Source of the DNA: Pseudotamlana haliotis
GTDB lineage: Bacteria > Bacteroidota > Bacteroidia > Flavobacteriales > Flavobacteriaceae
DNA length: 64,000 bases
NCBI RefSeq assembly: GCF_008806375.1
Contig: NZ_WAAT01000028.1
Coordinates: forward strand, 89,214-153,213
Reading direction: 5' to 3'
This document shows positions 17,254 to 24,735 of this stretch, in pieces; positions within the stretch are counted from its first letter, which is position 1, and each line of letters starts with the position of its first letter. The translations under genes were made by a program, and so were the position numbers. The notes below the pieces were generated by a model that worked only from the letters and a program-made list of their open reading frames with translations, did no database searches and was not told the DNA's origin.

Positions 17254-17281
17254 GTCATTTAGTCGTAAATTAAATGTATTA

Positions 17282-18145
17282 CTAACCTAAATAAGTCTTT
17301 AAAATTTTACTGCGTGAGGTATGTTTTAGCCTTCTAATCGCTTTTTCTTTAATTTGTCTAACACGTTCACGGGTTAAATCGAAAGTTTCTCCAATTTCTT
17401 CTAAGGTCATTGGGTGTTGGTTTCCTAAACCAAAGTATAAACGAATAACATCGGCTTCACGAGGTGTAAGCGTTTCTAAAGCACGTTCAATTTCAGTGCG
17501 TAAAGATTCGTGTAATAATTCTTTATCTGGATTTGGTGACTCACCACTATTTAATACATCGTATAAGTTAGAATCTTCACCTTCAACTAATGGGGCATCC
17601 ATACTTACGTGACGGCCAGAGTTTTTCATCGACTCTTTAACATCGTTGATAGTCATGTCTAATTCTTTTGCGATTTCTTCTGCAGAAGGCGGACGCTCAT
17701 GACTTTGTTCTAAAAAGGCAAAGGTTTTATTGATTTTGTTAATCGACCCAATTTTGTTTAGCGGTAAACGTACAATACGAGATTGTTCAGCTAAAGCTTG
17801 AAGAATGGATTGACGAATCCACCATACGGCATACGATATAAATTTAAAACCACGTGTTTCATCAAAACGTTGTGCTGCCTTAATTAACCCTAAGTTACCT
17901 TCATTAATTAAATCTGGTAAGGTTAAACCTTGATTTTGGTATTGCTTAGCCACAGATACTACGAAACGTAAATTCGCCTTTGTTAATTTTTCAAGAGCAA
18001 TTTGGTCTCCCGCTTTAATACGCTGTGCTAATTCAACTTCCTCATCGGCAGTAATTAAATCTACTTTACCAATTTCTTGTAAATATTTGTCTAACGAAGC
18101 GGTTTCTCTATTGGTTACCTGCTTCGTAATTTTTAGCTGTCTCAT
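17282..18145 (-). CDS. rpoD: RNA polymerase primary sigma factor RpoD (sigma A)
   Basis: 287 aa, the short form normal for Bacteroidota. Region 1.2 is [18 protein letters not shown]; regions 2.1-2.4 include [34 protein letters not shown] and [10 protein letters not shown]; region 3 is [14 protein letters not shown]; region 4.2 has the [23 protein letters not shown]. It lacks the long acidic region 1.1. This factor recognises the TAnnTTTG promoters seen throughout the window. Confidence 0.97.
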   Translation of the reverse strand: MRQLKITKQVTNRETASLDKYLQEIGKVDLITADEEVELAQRIKAGDQIALEKLTKANLRFVVSVAKQYQNQGLTLPDLINEGNLGLIKAAQRFDETRGFKFISYAVWWIRQSILQALAEQSRIVRLPLNKIGSINKINKTFAFLEQSHERPPSAEEIAKELDMTINDVKESMKNSGRHVSMDAPLVEGEDSNLYDVLNSGESPNPDKELLHESLRTEIERALETLTPREADVIRLYFGLGNQHPMTLEEIGETFDLTRERVRQIKEKAIRRLKHTSRSKILKTYLG

Positions 18146-18212
18146 TTAATGTTCTCCTGTAATTTTAATTGTGAATAATTGGGCATTCAATAGTTATACG
18201 TATATAAAAAAG

Positions 18213-18251
18213 ATAATGTTACAAAAAAGAGGATCTTTTTTGTAACATTAT
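18213..18251 (-). terminator. Rho-independent terminator after the glycosyltransferase gene
   Basis: A perfect 18-bp stem (ATAATGTTACAAAAAAGA and its complement) with a 3-base loop, followed on the minus strand by a T run. It lies 46 bases past the GT2 stop and just upstream of rpoD. Confidence 0.75.
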
Positions 18252-18296
18252 TATAAAGTACCTATTATGGTCTATTTAATTACTTGAGAATAGTTC

Positions 18297-19739
18297 TTAT
18301 TTTTTTATTGCTAGTTCACGGGTTAACCAACCACTTTTACTAGCTGTAGCAATGGCGTAAGGTGTGATCCAAAATAGTGCGAAGGTGTATAAAATACTAT
18401 AAGTATATGCCCAAAATGATTCTGAAACATCATAGCGATTAGCATAAAATAACATAGAAAATGTAGATAGTATTAATGTACCAACAAGGGTTGAGCTAAT
18501 AAATAATAGAGGATGCGTTACTACGAAAAACATCATAAAGATTAAGAATGGGTAAGTCATTATAATTTCTGAAGACTGACTTAAGAATAGAAGACGTGTT
18601 CCAAGTTTTGATTCTTTTTTGAAGTTTGTGAAAACATATTTAGACATTTCAATATTTTCACGAACGTTACTACGACCCCATCTGATAAACATCTTATATA
18701 ATCCCTGATATTTCTCAGGCACATTAGTATAAGCATAAGCGTTTCTTTGAAACAAAACATGCTTTCCTTGTTTTAAAATCATGTTAGTCATGGCACGGTC
18801 TTCACCAATATCTGATGGTTTACCCATAAACGTTTGGTTAATCCATTCAGGAAGGCAAGCAAAAACAGTAGAAGCTCTATAGGCAGCTAGGGCTCCAGGA
18901 GTACAAAGTACGGAGTTAAGTGTACTTTCTGCAGAACGTACAAACTCAAAACTTAAAACAAAACTCACGTCAAGCATTTTTGGGAGTAATGCTTTTTTAT
19001 TGTTTAATACACGAATGTTTCCTGCAACAGCACCACATTTTTCATTCTTAACAAACGGGCTTACTAAAAGTCTTATAGTATCTGGGTTAACTATAGAATC
19101 ACTATCAACGGTAACAAAAATTTCACCTGAACCTTGATTAAAACCACGGTATAATGCATGACGTTTTCCTTTGTTTTCAGGTTGTTGAAAAATTTCTAGT
19201 CGGTCACCTAACTGTTCTTTAGCTTTAAGCATCCATTGCCAAGTATCGTCTTTACTACCATCATCAATGGCAAGTAACTGTAGTTTTTCATCTGGAAAAT
19301 CACTATTAGCTAAACTTAAAAGGGTATCCCAAACTTGTTTGCCCTCATTATAAGCAGGAACAATAACTGTACAGGTTGGAAGTTCGTCGTCTGAAACGGA
19401 TTCAACAGGTTTATAGCAGAAATATTTGTATAAGGTGTAAATAAAAAAACTAGCCTTAAAAACAAGTAAACCTGTACAGAAGATTAAAAAGACAGATCCA
19501 AATGTTGAGCTAGATTGTTGTAAATTAAATTCGTAGAAATCACTTTGAACTAAATAAAACAGATAAACAGCATTAGCCATTAATAAAAAGGTACTCACTA
19601 AAACCAAAAAGCCCCATGTGCGTCCTGTTTTATTTGTGAGTAGGTTTTTTATAGAGTCAACTGTTTTGTTGACGGGAGGTGTCTTTTTTGTTTCGGAGAT
19701 TTCGTTTTGTACTGAATTTAATGTGGTTCTAGTTCCCAT
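18297..19739 (-). CDS. Membrane glycosyltransferase family 2 (processive, hyaluronan/chitin synthase-like)
   Basis: 480 aa. Two N-terminal membrane segments (about 50-125) precede a GT-A domain: CTVIVPAYNEGKQ, LAIDDGSKDDTW, VTVDSDSIV (DxD-like metal site), GEDRAMTN (catalytic GED) and FIRWGRSN (Q/RxxRW acceptor motif). At least three more membrane segments follow. This is the NodC/HAS/cellulose-synthase-like architecture, which makes and extrudes a beta-linked polymer, so an exopolysaccharide is likely; the sugar is unknown. It is divergent from a STAS-like/regulator pair. Confidence 0.85.
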   Translation of the reverse strand: MGTRTTLNSVQNEISETKKTPPVNKTVDSIKNLLTNKTGRTWGFLVLVSTFLLMANAVYLFYLVQSDFYEFNLQQSSSTFGSVFLIFCTGLLVFKASFFIYTLYKYFCYKPVESVSDDELPTCTVIVPAYNEGKQVWDTLLSLANSDFPDEKLQLLAIDDGSKDDTWQWMLKAKEQLGDRLEIFQQPENKGKRHALYRGFNQGSGEIFVTVDSDSIVNPDTIRLLVSPFVKNEKCGAVAGNIRVLNNKKALLPKMLDVSFVLSFEFVRSAESTLNSVLCTPGALAAYRASTVFACLPEWINQTFMGKPSDIGEDRAMTNMILKQGKHVLFQRNAYAYTNVPEKYQGLYKMFIRWGRSNVRENIEMSKYVFTNFKKESKLGTRLLFLSQSSEIIMTYPFLIFMMFFVVTHPLLFISSTLVGTLILSTFSMLFYANRYDVSESFWAYTYSILYTFALFWITPYAIATASKSGWLTRELAIKK

Positions 19740-19916
19740 AGTTTTTAAGCTTGTGTTTGTTGATTATACGAGGGGGTGTAGGGTTTAGATTTTTTTTAGT
19801 TCAGTTTAACATTTTCATAACATGAAGTGGTCAGTAGATTAAAGACATGTTTTTTGTCTTAAGTTGTGTTTTGTAATAATTTGTAGAATAATTCTGTGGT
19901 TTTTGCTACGATTATT

Positions 19917-19924
19917 TACCTTTG
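19917..19924 (+). promoter_or_regulatory. -7 promoter element for the STAS-like gene; decides its start
   Basis: TACCTTTG matches TAnnTTTG exactly. An in-frame TTG at 19922 lies inside it and so cannot be translated from this promoter; ATG 19964 is preferred. Confidence 0.55.
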
Positions 19925-19963
19925 AAAACACTTATTAAAAGTGAAATACCACAAGTACAGAAA

Positions 19964-20341
19964 ATGAGTGCATCAAAACCAAACCCACCTGAATGGAGAC
20001 ACCATTTAAATACCGAATACATTTATATTGATTTTTCAGGATTGTCATCAGATCATGAAATTTTGGATCAAATAGAGTTAGCTGTAGCTATGGGACTTGA
20101 GCGTCCAGACAAATCTGTTCGCGCTATGGTTTCAATTAAAGGAGCGAGAACAAACCATGGTACGACAAGGCAGATGGCGGTATTAGGCAAAAAGGTGCAA
20201 CCTAAGATAAAGAGATCAGTTATTGTTGGGTCTAATGGATTTATGGCTTTGTTAGTTAAAATCTATACTTCAAATACAGGGAGTAAAATTAAATACTTTA
20301 CAGATAGTAATGTGGCCTTAGATTATTTAACAAGTGATTAA
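19964..20341 (+). CDS. STAS/SpoIIAA-like domain protein
   Basis: 125 aa from ATG 19964. The pattern YIYIDFSGLSSDHEILDQIE, then VRAMVSIKGART, KRSVIVGSNGFMALLVKIY and KYFTDSNVALDYL resembles SpoIIAA-like STAS domains (alternating strands and helices, with the 'ALdyL' ending). No kinase-target Ser can be assigned. It lies 1 base upstream of a response-regulator-like gene and is divergent from the membrane glycosyltransferase, so a joint role in controlling polysaccharide synthesis is possible (inference). Confidence 0.6.
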   Translation: MSASKPNPPEWRHHLNTEYIYIDFSGLSSDHEILDQIELAVAMGLERPDKSVRAMVSIKGARTNHGTTRQMAVLGKKVQPKIKRSVIVGSNGFMALLVKIYTSNTGSKIKYFTDSNVALDYLTSD

Positions 20342-20342
20342 A

Positions 20343-21158
20343 ATGCCTAATCTAGAACATATTGTTAAGGTTTTATTGTTGTCTGATAAAATCGAAGGTG
20401 AAGAGAGCGCATACCTTAAAAAGTTTGGTTTTGAGTTGATGGTGACTCAAGAATTTTCTGATATATCATTTCAAAATACAGAAGTGTTCATAGTTGATTA
20501 TGGTTTTGCAACTGACATTGAGAGCACTATTGAAAAATTGAAATCTTTCGGAGAAACAACGGTGCCTATAATACTTTTAACTCTTGTTTCAAACGAAACA
20601 TTACTACAAACCACCTTGGAATACGATGTGTTTTGTGTCGTAAATTCTTTAAAGTCTCAAAACGCTGTTATGATTTTACATGCGGCAAAGCGGCAGTTCC
20701 AGAGAGACATTGAAAACAAATTAAAAAATAACGAACTTAACAGGCTATTGAGTACCAATTATCTTGTTTTAGATACTAAAAATCAGTTTTTGGAGCAAAC
20801 TAATACGCGTTTAGAAAAGTTAATAATTGACGATATTAAGCTAAATAGAGGTGAGTTAGAAAAGCTTAGAGATGGCATTCAAAAACATCTCAAAGACGAG
20901 TATCAATACCAGTTATTTAAAGTGCATTTTGAGGAAGTACATCCTTTATTTTACAAACGATTATTAGTTTTAAACCCGGGTTTTACAGATAGTAATTTAA
21001 AATTAGCGTCCTTTATAAAAATGGGGTTTAATAACTCTGAGATTGCCTTTTTTCTAAATATTACACTAGCTGCTGTAAAGAAAGGCATACAACGTATGAA
21101 ACATAAATTAAATTTAGCACCTGAAGATTCCTTAAGGTTATTTCTTTTCAATATATAA
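20343..21158 (+). CDS. Response-regulator-like protein with C-terminal LuxR-type HTH
   Basis: 271 aa from ATG 20343 (a GTG nine bases earlier overlaps the previous stop). Residues 1-120 look like a degenerate receiver: VKVLLLSDKIEG, EVFIVDYGFA (possible phospho-Asp) and VPIILLTLVS are present, but the conserved Lys is not seen. A helical linker follows. Residues 205-265 hold the HTH DSNLKLASFIKMGFNNSEIA and NITLAAVKKGIQRMKHKLNL, typical of Bacteroidota LuxR-like effectors. Probably a transcription factor acting with the STAS-like protein. Confidence 0.7.
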   Translation: MPNLEHIVKVLLLSDKIEGEESAYLKKFGFELMVTQEFSDISFQNTEVFIVDYGFATDIESTIEKLKSFGETTVPIILLTLVSNETLLQTTLEYDVFCVVNSLKSQNAVMILHAAKRQFQRDIENKLKNNELNRLLSTNYLVLDTKNQFLEQTNTRLEKLIIDDIKLNRGELEKLRDGIQKHLKDEYQYQLFKVHFEEVHPLFYKRLLVLNPGFTDSNLKLASFIKMGFNNSEIAFFLNITLAAVKKGIQRMKHKLNLAPEDSLRLFLFNI

Positions 21159-21239
21159 TACCATTTATAACCTAAAATGTGTCCTATAATTTGTTTCTAT
21201 TAAACACATAATTCAATAAAAAATAAAACCGTAGCGCTT

Positions 21240-21261
21240 CTGCCCGCCTGCCGGCGGGCAG
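21240..21261. repeat. GC-rich palindrome (REP-like)
   Basis: CTGCCCGCC and GGCGGGCAG form a 9-bp perfect stem with a 4-base loop, in otherwise very AT-rich DNA. GC-rich palindromes of this sort are scattered between genes in many Bacteroidota genomes. Confidence 0.7.
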
Positions 21262-21554
21262 GTGCTTTGATTTTGTATTTCATATGAATCCAATATATTC
21301 CAAATTATTTAGGGCGCCTTTTAAATCATAATTGGTGTAATTTCAAAATTCTTCAAAAATTAGTATTTTTTTTAGGTTTATTTGATTTTTTACTAGGTAC
21401 TCTATTGAAAATTTAGACACCGAACCTAAATGTCTCCTATTTGTCCCCCTGGTAGAAGATAAAACTTATTAAATATATAGCTTTATTTGTATTAATGAAA
21501 TAATTATGAGAGCTAAAGTTCTTGTGTTGTTTCTGCTCTCAAATCGTTTACAAA

Positions 21555-21674
21555 ATGAGTTCAAAACAAATCAAATGTGTACTGCATAAATCCTTGCCAA
21601 TTTTGTTTATTGGAAGTATAGCCTTTATTTATATGATGTTAATCATATTATTAATTGCAAGATACTGTTTTTAA
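21555..21674 (+). CDS. Possible 39-residue single-span membrane peptide
   Basis: ATG 21555 to TAA 21674. The translation has a basic N-terminus (SSKQIKCVLHKS) followed by a continuous hydrophobic stretch (LPILFIGSIAFIYMMLIILL) and a short RYCF end, a layout seen in small membrane proteins. No promoter or homologue is visible; AT-rich DNA easily yields hydrophobic frames, so this is only a candidate. Confidence 0.2.
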   Translation: MSSKQIKCVLHKSLPILFIGSIAFIYMMLIILLIARYCF

Positions 21675-21730
21675 AATTTTTCTAAATTTTTATTCATAAG
21701 GGTATTGTCATGGTAATATTAAAAAAAAAC

Positions 21731-21762
21731 AAACCCCATAAAGTTCAAACTTTATGGGGTTT
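21731..21762 (-). terminator. Rho-independent terminator of the sbtA operon
   Basis: AAACCCCATAAAGT pairs with ACTTTATGGGGTTT (14 bp, 4-base loop) and is followed on the minus strand by a long T run. Confidence 0.85.
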
Positions 21763-21817
21763 TAAGTATAAGAACAAAATTTTATTATGCTGCTAATTAC
21801 TTTTTAAAGTAAGAAGC

Positions 21818-22129
21818 TTATTCTTCCAGGCCGATGCTTACAGAACTGTTAATTTTTAATTTTTTTCCTTTTAACCTGGCTTCAGTTAAAAATTTTTGTA
21901 CCTCATGTTTAGCATTTATTAGTTCTGTAATTCGATCACTATCAAACATACAGGAATCATTCATATTTCCTTCTGTTTTGGAGAGTCTTTGAAGTTTGTG
22001 AAAATTTATTTTTACGTCTAAAATTCTACTTAATATATCGTTCGATTCAGAAGAAGTAAAGGTTCCGTCAATAAGTTTTAGATGTTGGTCTAATAGGCTC
22101 ACTTTTTTTGATTTTAATGTTGTTTCCAT
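21818..22129 (-). CDS. Conserved hypothetical helical protein, co-transcribed with sbtA
   Basis: 103 aa, soluble and helical. It carries the pattern LIDGTFTSSESNDIL, KINFHKLQRLSKTEG, RITELINAKHEVQKFL and GKKLKINSSVSI. I recognise this as a recurrent Bacteroidota family of unknown function, but no activity is known to me. Its ATG is 19 bases after the sbtA stop and the pair shares the terminator at 21731, so it is in the sbtA operon. Confidence 0.65.
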   Translation of the reverse strand: METTLKSKKVSLLDQHLKLIDGTFTSSESNDILSRILDVKINFHKLQRLSKTEGNMNDSCMFDSDRITELINAKHEVQKFLTEARLKGKKLKINSSVSIGLEE

Positions 22130-22148
22130 GATTTTAAAATATAAATAG

Positions 22149-23114
22149 TTAAAATTTATTAATTAAGCATAAGTATAAAGGCATTCCTAAGGTGATATTA
22201 AAAGGGAATGTAATTGCTAAGGCCATGGGTATGTATAAACTAGGGCTAGCTTTTGGGGCCGCTATTTTCATGGCCGCAGGAACAGCTATATAGGAAGCAC
22301 TAGCTGCTAGTATGGCAAATAAAAGCCTGTTTCCTGTTCCGGTAACAAACGCACTAGTTACTATAGCAACCAAACTACCGTTTATTATTGGTATAACTAT
22401 GGCAAATATTAGAGCAAACCATCCTTTTTTTATGAATTCTGAAAGCTTTGTACCACTAGTAATCCCCATATCTAGGAGGAAAACGGCAAGAAAGCCTTTA
22501 AAAATATCTGTAGTAAAGGGCTTTATACCTTCTGCTTGAGCATCATTCGCCAAATAACCAATCACTAAACTGCCAATTATGAGAAGAACACTTCCATTGA
22601 ATAAAGCATGACGTAGTACGTTGCTAAGAGGTATGTTAGACTTGCCTTTGTTTCCTTTAGAAATCATCATCAATAGAAGTCCAACCATAATTGAAGGGGC
22701 TTCCATGAGCGCCATAACTGCCACCATGTGGCCACTAAATGGAATCTGTTCTAACTCTAAAAAGGAAATAGCAGTTACAAAAGTGACGGCACTTACCGAG
22801 CCGTATGATGCGGCAATTGCCCCAGCATTCTCTACACTAAACTTTTTTCGTAATATAAAATAGGTGTAAATAGGAACAATGATAGCTAATAAGATACCAA
22901 ATAGTAAACCCCATAATATTTCTATGTTAAATGTACTATGCGCTAATTCTTGACCGCCTTTAAAGCCTATGGCTAATAGTAAATACAATGAGATAAATTT
23001 TGATGAGTTTTCAGGTATTTTTAAATCGCTTTTTAATTGGACAGCTATTACACCTAAAAAGAAAAACAATAAAGCGGGGTTTGTTAGGTTGTCAATTAGT
23101 AAATGTAAATCCAT
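22149..23114 (-). CDS. sbtA: Sodium-dependent bicarbonate transport family permease (SbtA-like)
   Basis: 321 aa with about ten membrane segments in two inverted halves. SbtA-type landmarks include LTNPALLFFFLGVIAVQLKSDL at the N-terminus, SYGSVSAVTFVTA and LMEAPSIMVGLLL in the middle, and FAILAASASYIAVPAAM near the end. Known members take up HCO3- with Na+. In a heterotroph this would feed anaplerotic carboxylation. The usual PII-like partner SbtB is not next to it. A LysR regulator is encoded divergently, as is common for carbon-transport genes. Confidence 0.88.
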   Translation of the reverse strand: MDLHLLIDNLTNPALLFFFLGVIAVQLKSDLKIPENSSKFISLYLLLAIGFKGGQELAHSTFNIEILWGLLFGILLAIIVPIYTYFILRKKFSVENAGAIAASYGSVSAVTFVTAISFLELEQIPFSGHMVAVMALMEAPSIMVGLLLMMISKGNKGKSNIPLSNVLRHALFNGSVLLIIGSLVIGYLANDAQAEGIKPFTTDIFKGFLAVFLLDMGITSGTKLSEFIKKGWFALIFAIVIPIINGSLVAIVTSAFVTGTGNRLLFAILAASASYIAVPAAMKIAAPKASPSLYIPMALAITFPFNITLGMPLYLCLINKF

Positions 23115-23139
23115 ATATTATTAAATTTCTGTGTTTAGA

Positions 23140-23334
23140 TTAGTTTATAGTGTTTTTGTGCATTAAGGTGAGACTGGTGATTACGCTACAAAGCATTATT
23201 TCCTTTACAAATAAGCCTTTGTTTAGAACAGAAAGACTAGTAAAAAATAGAAGTAGCGCTATCAAAAGACCCAGGTTTAGTGTATCAGTTCTAGTCTTTT
23301 GTTTTTTAATAGGTTGCAATAGTTTTTTCTTCAT
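23140..23334 (-). CDS. Small membrane protein upstream of sbtA
   Basis: 64 aa from ATG 23334 (an upstream TTG at 23352 is less likely). A basic N-terminus (MKKKLLQPIKKQKTR) precedes two hydrophobic segments, LGLLIALLLFFTSLSVL and EIMLCSVITSLTLM. It lies 25 bases before sbtA on the same strand and fills the space to the divergent lysR, so it is probably the first gene of the sbtA transcript. Function unknown. Confidence 0.5.
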   Translation of the reverse strand: MKKKLLQPIKKQKTRTDTLNLGLLIALLLFFTSLSVLNKGLFVKEIMLCSVITSLTLMHKNTIN

Positions 23335-23415
23335 GTTATTATTTTGATGCAAAGTTGATTTTTTTAATCCATTAATTTTTATTTATATTTACTATATAAT
23401 ATATAAGTATTATTT

Positions 23416-24351
23416 ATGAATTACACATTGCATCAGTTAGAGGTTTTTCTTAATGTATTTGAATATCAAAGTGTTACTAAGGCTTCGGAGGCGATGTATC
23501 TTACACAGCCAGCGGTTTCAATTCAATTAAAAAAATTTCAAGAACAGTTTAAAATTCCCTTGTTTGAGGTTGTTGGACGCCAGATTTACATTACTGAATT
23601 TGGAAAAGAAGTTGCCCATGCTGCTCAAAAAATCATTGAAGAAGTGAAGGCTATAAACTATAAAGCCTTAAGTTTTCAAGGAGAACTTGCAGGAACTTTG
23701 AGAATAGCTATTGTTTCTACAGCAAAATATGTAATGCCTTATTTTATTTCAGATTTTATGGATAAAAATCAAGGTGTCGACTTGATTATGGATGTTACTA
23801 ATAAAGCCTCTGTAATTAAGGCTTTAGAAAACAATGAGGTTGATTTTGCAATGGTGTCCACTATTCCTAAAAAGTTAAAAATTAACAGGATAGAATTGAT
23901 GAAAAATGAATTATACATGGTAGGAGGAAAGGATTATAATCATAAAGGAAAGTGGTTGTCAAAAGGAGAATTTCAAAAATTACCTCTAATTTATAGAGAG
24001 CAGGGGTCTGCAACTCGGCTTGCTATGGAAAAATTTATTGAATCTCGTAAGATTTCAACGTATAAAAAAATGGAATTGACCTCAAATGAAGCTTTAAAGC
24101 AAGCCGTAATTTCTGGACTGGGCTATTCTATTATGCCACTTATTGGTATCAAGAATGCCTTAGCGATAGGAGATTTGCAAATTATTCCAGTTAAGGGATT
24201 GCCAATAGTGAGTAACTGGAATTTAATATGGTTAAGTTCGAAGAATATGACAACCATAGCCAAAGCCTTAATAACTCATGTCAATGAAAATAAGCAAGCT
24301 ATAATAAGGAAACATTTTAGTTGGTTAGAAACATCAAATAGTTTACTGTAA
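23416..24351 (+). CDS. LysR family transcriptional regulator, probable regulator of sbtA
   Basis: 311 aa. The N-terminal winged HTH is NYTLHQLEVFLNVFEYQSVT and AMYLTQPAVSIQLKKFQEQF; the C-terminal part is a periplasmic-binding-like effector domain (GTLRIAIVSTAKYVMPYFIS). The N-terminus resembles the CbbR/CcmR subgroup that controls carbon-fixation and bicarbonate genes. Its divergent position to the sbtA operon supports that target; the effector is unknown. Confidence 0.88.
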   Translation: MNYTLHQLEVFLNVFEYQSVTKASEAMYLTQPAVSIQLKKFQEQFKIPLFEVVGRQIYITEFGKEVAHAAQKIIEEVKAINYKALSFQGELAGTLRIAIVSTAKYVMPYFISDFMDKNQGVDLIMDVTNKASVIKALENNEVDFAMVSTIPKKLKINRIELMKNELYMVGGKDYNHKGKWLSKGEFQKLPLIYREQGSATRLAMEKFIESRKISTYKKMELTSNEALKQAVISGLGYSIMPLIGIKNALAIGDLQIIPVKGLPIVSNWNLIWLSSKNMTTIAKALITHVNENKQAIIRKHFSWLETSNSLL

Positions 24352-24683
24352 AAATGGATTGATACACCAATACGGATATTGTAGTTAATAAAGGGTATCT
24401 TTTATTTTCAATAAAAAATGTTTTTAAAAAAATAAACCGATGAGCCAGGATACTTAATTTCAAGTAGAACTTGAACAGCTATTTACTCAAAACCTAAATT
24501 CGACTTAATATTTGTTTCCAGTTTGAATAAAAATTCATCAAACGCTTAGGTCGTTCAAAATACCGCAACCTTTTCGTATAAATTCAATGAAATATCTCGA
24601 TATTACTTCCTATTTTATACTTCAAATTTCACCTTTTTTATAGTTCTGAAATTTAAATGCTACGTCGTTCTTTCGTTCTAAAA
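24352..24683. other. Gene-free spacer between lysR and the pnp terminator
   Basis: About 330 bases, AT-rich, with no reading frame worth calling on either strand. The stretch 24530-24640 has a more mixed base composition and may be a dispersed intergenic element, but I cannot confirm that. Confidence 0.5.
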
Positions 24684-24714
24684 AAAGCCTGTTTCAAATT
24701 TTGAAACAGGCTTT
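24684..24714. terminator. Rho-independent terminator of pnp (bidirectional shape)
   Basis: AAAGCCTGTTTCAA pairs with TTGAAACAGGCTTT around a short loop, with A and T runs on the two sides. It lies 22 bases past the pnp stop. Confidence 0.85.
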
Positions 24715-24735
24715 TTAATTTTCAATGAAAAAGAA

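Larger units (their letters stand above)
21159..21730. other. Long gene-poor spacer between the HTH regulator and the SbtA cluster
   Basis: About 570 bases with no convincing long gene. It contains a GC-rich palindrome at 21240-21261, a possible 39-residue membrane peptide at 21555-21674, and otherwise AT-rich sequence. Confidence 0.6.

Noticed and set aside
19922..19963. TTG start for the STAS-like protein
   Set aside because: The TTG is part of an exact TAnnTTTG promoter element, so it cannot be in the transcript.
21507..21590. 27-codon frame starting MRAKVLVLFLLS
   Set aside because: Too short, no promoter, and it overlaps the slightly better 39-residue candidate.
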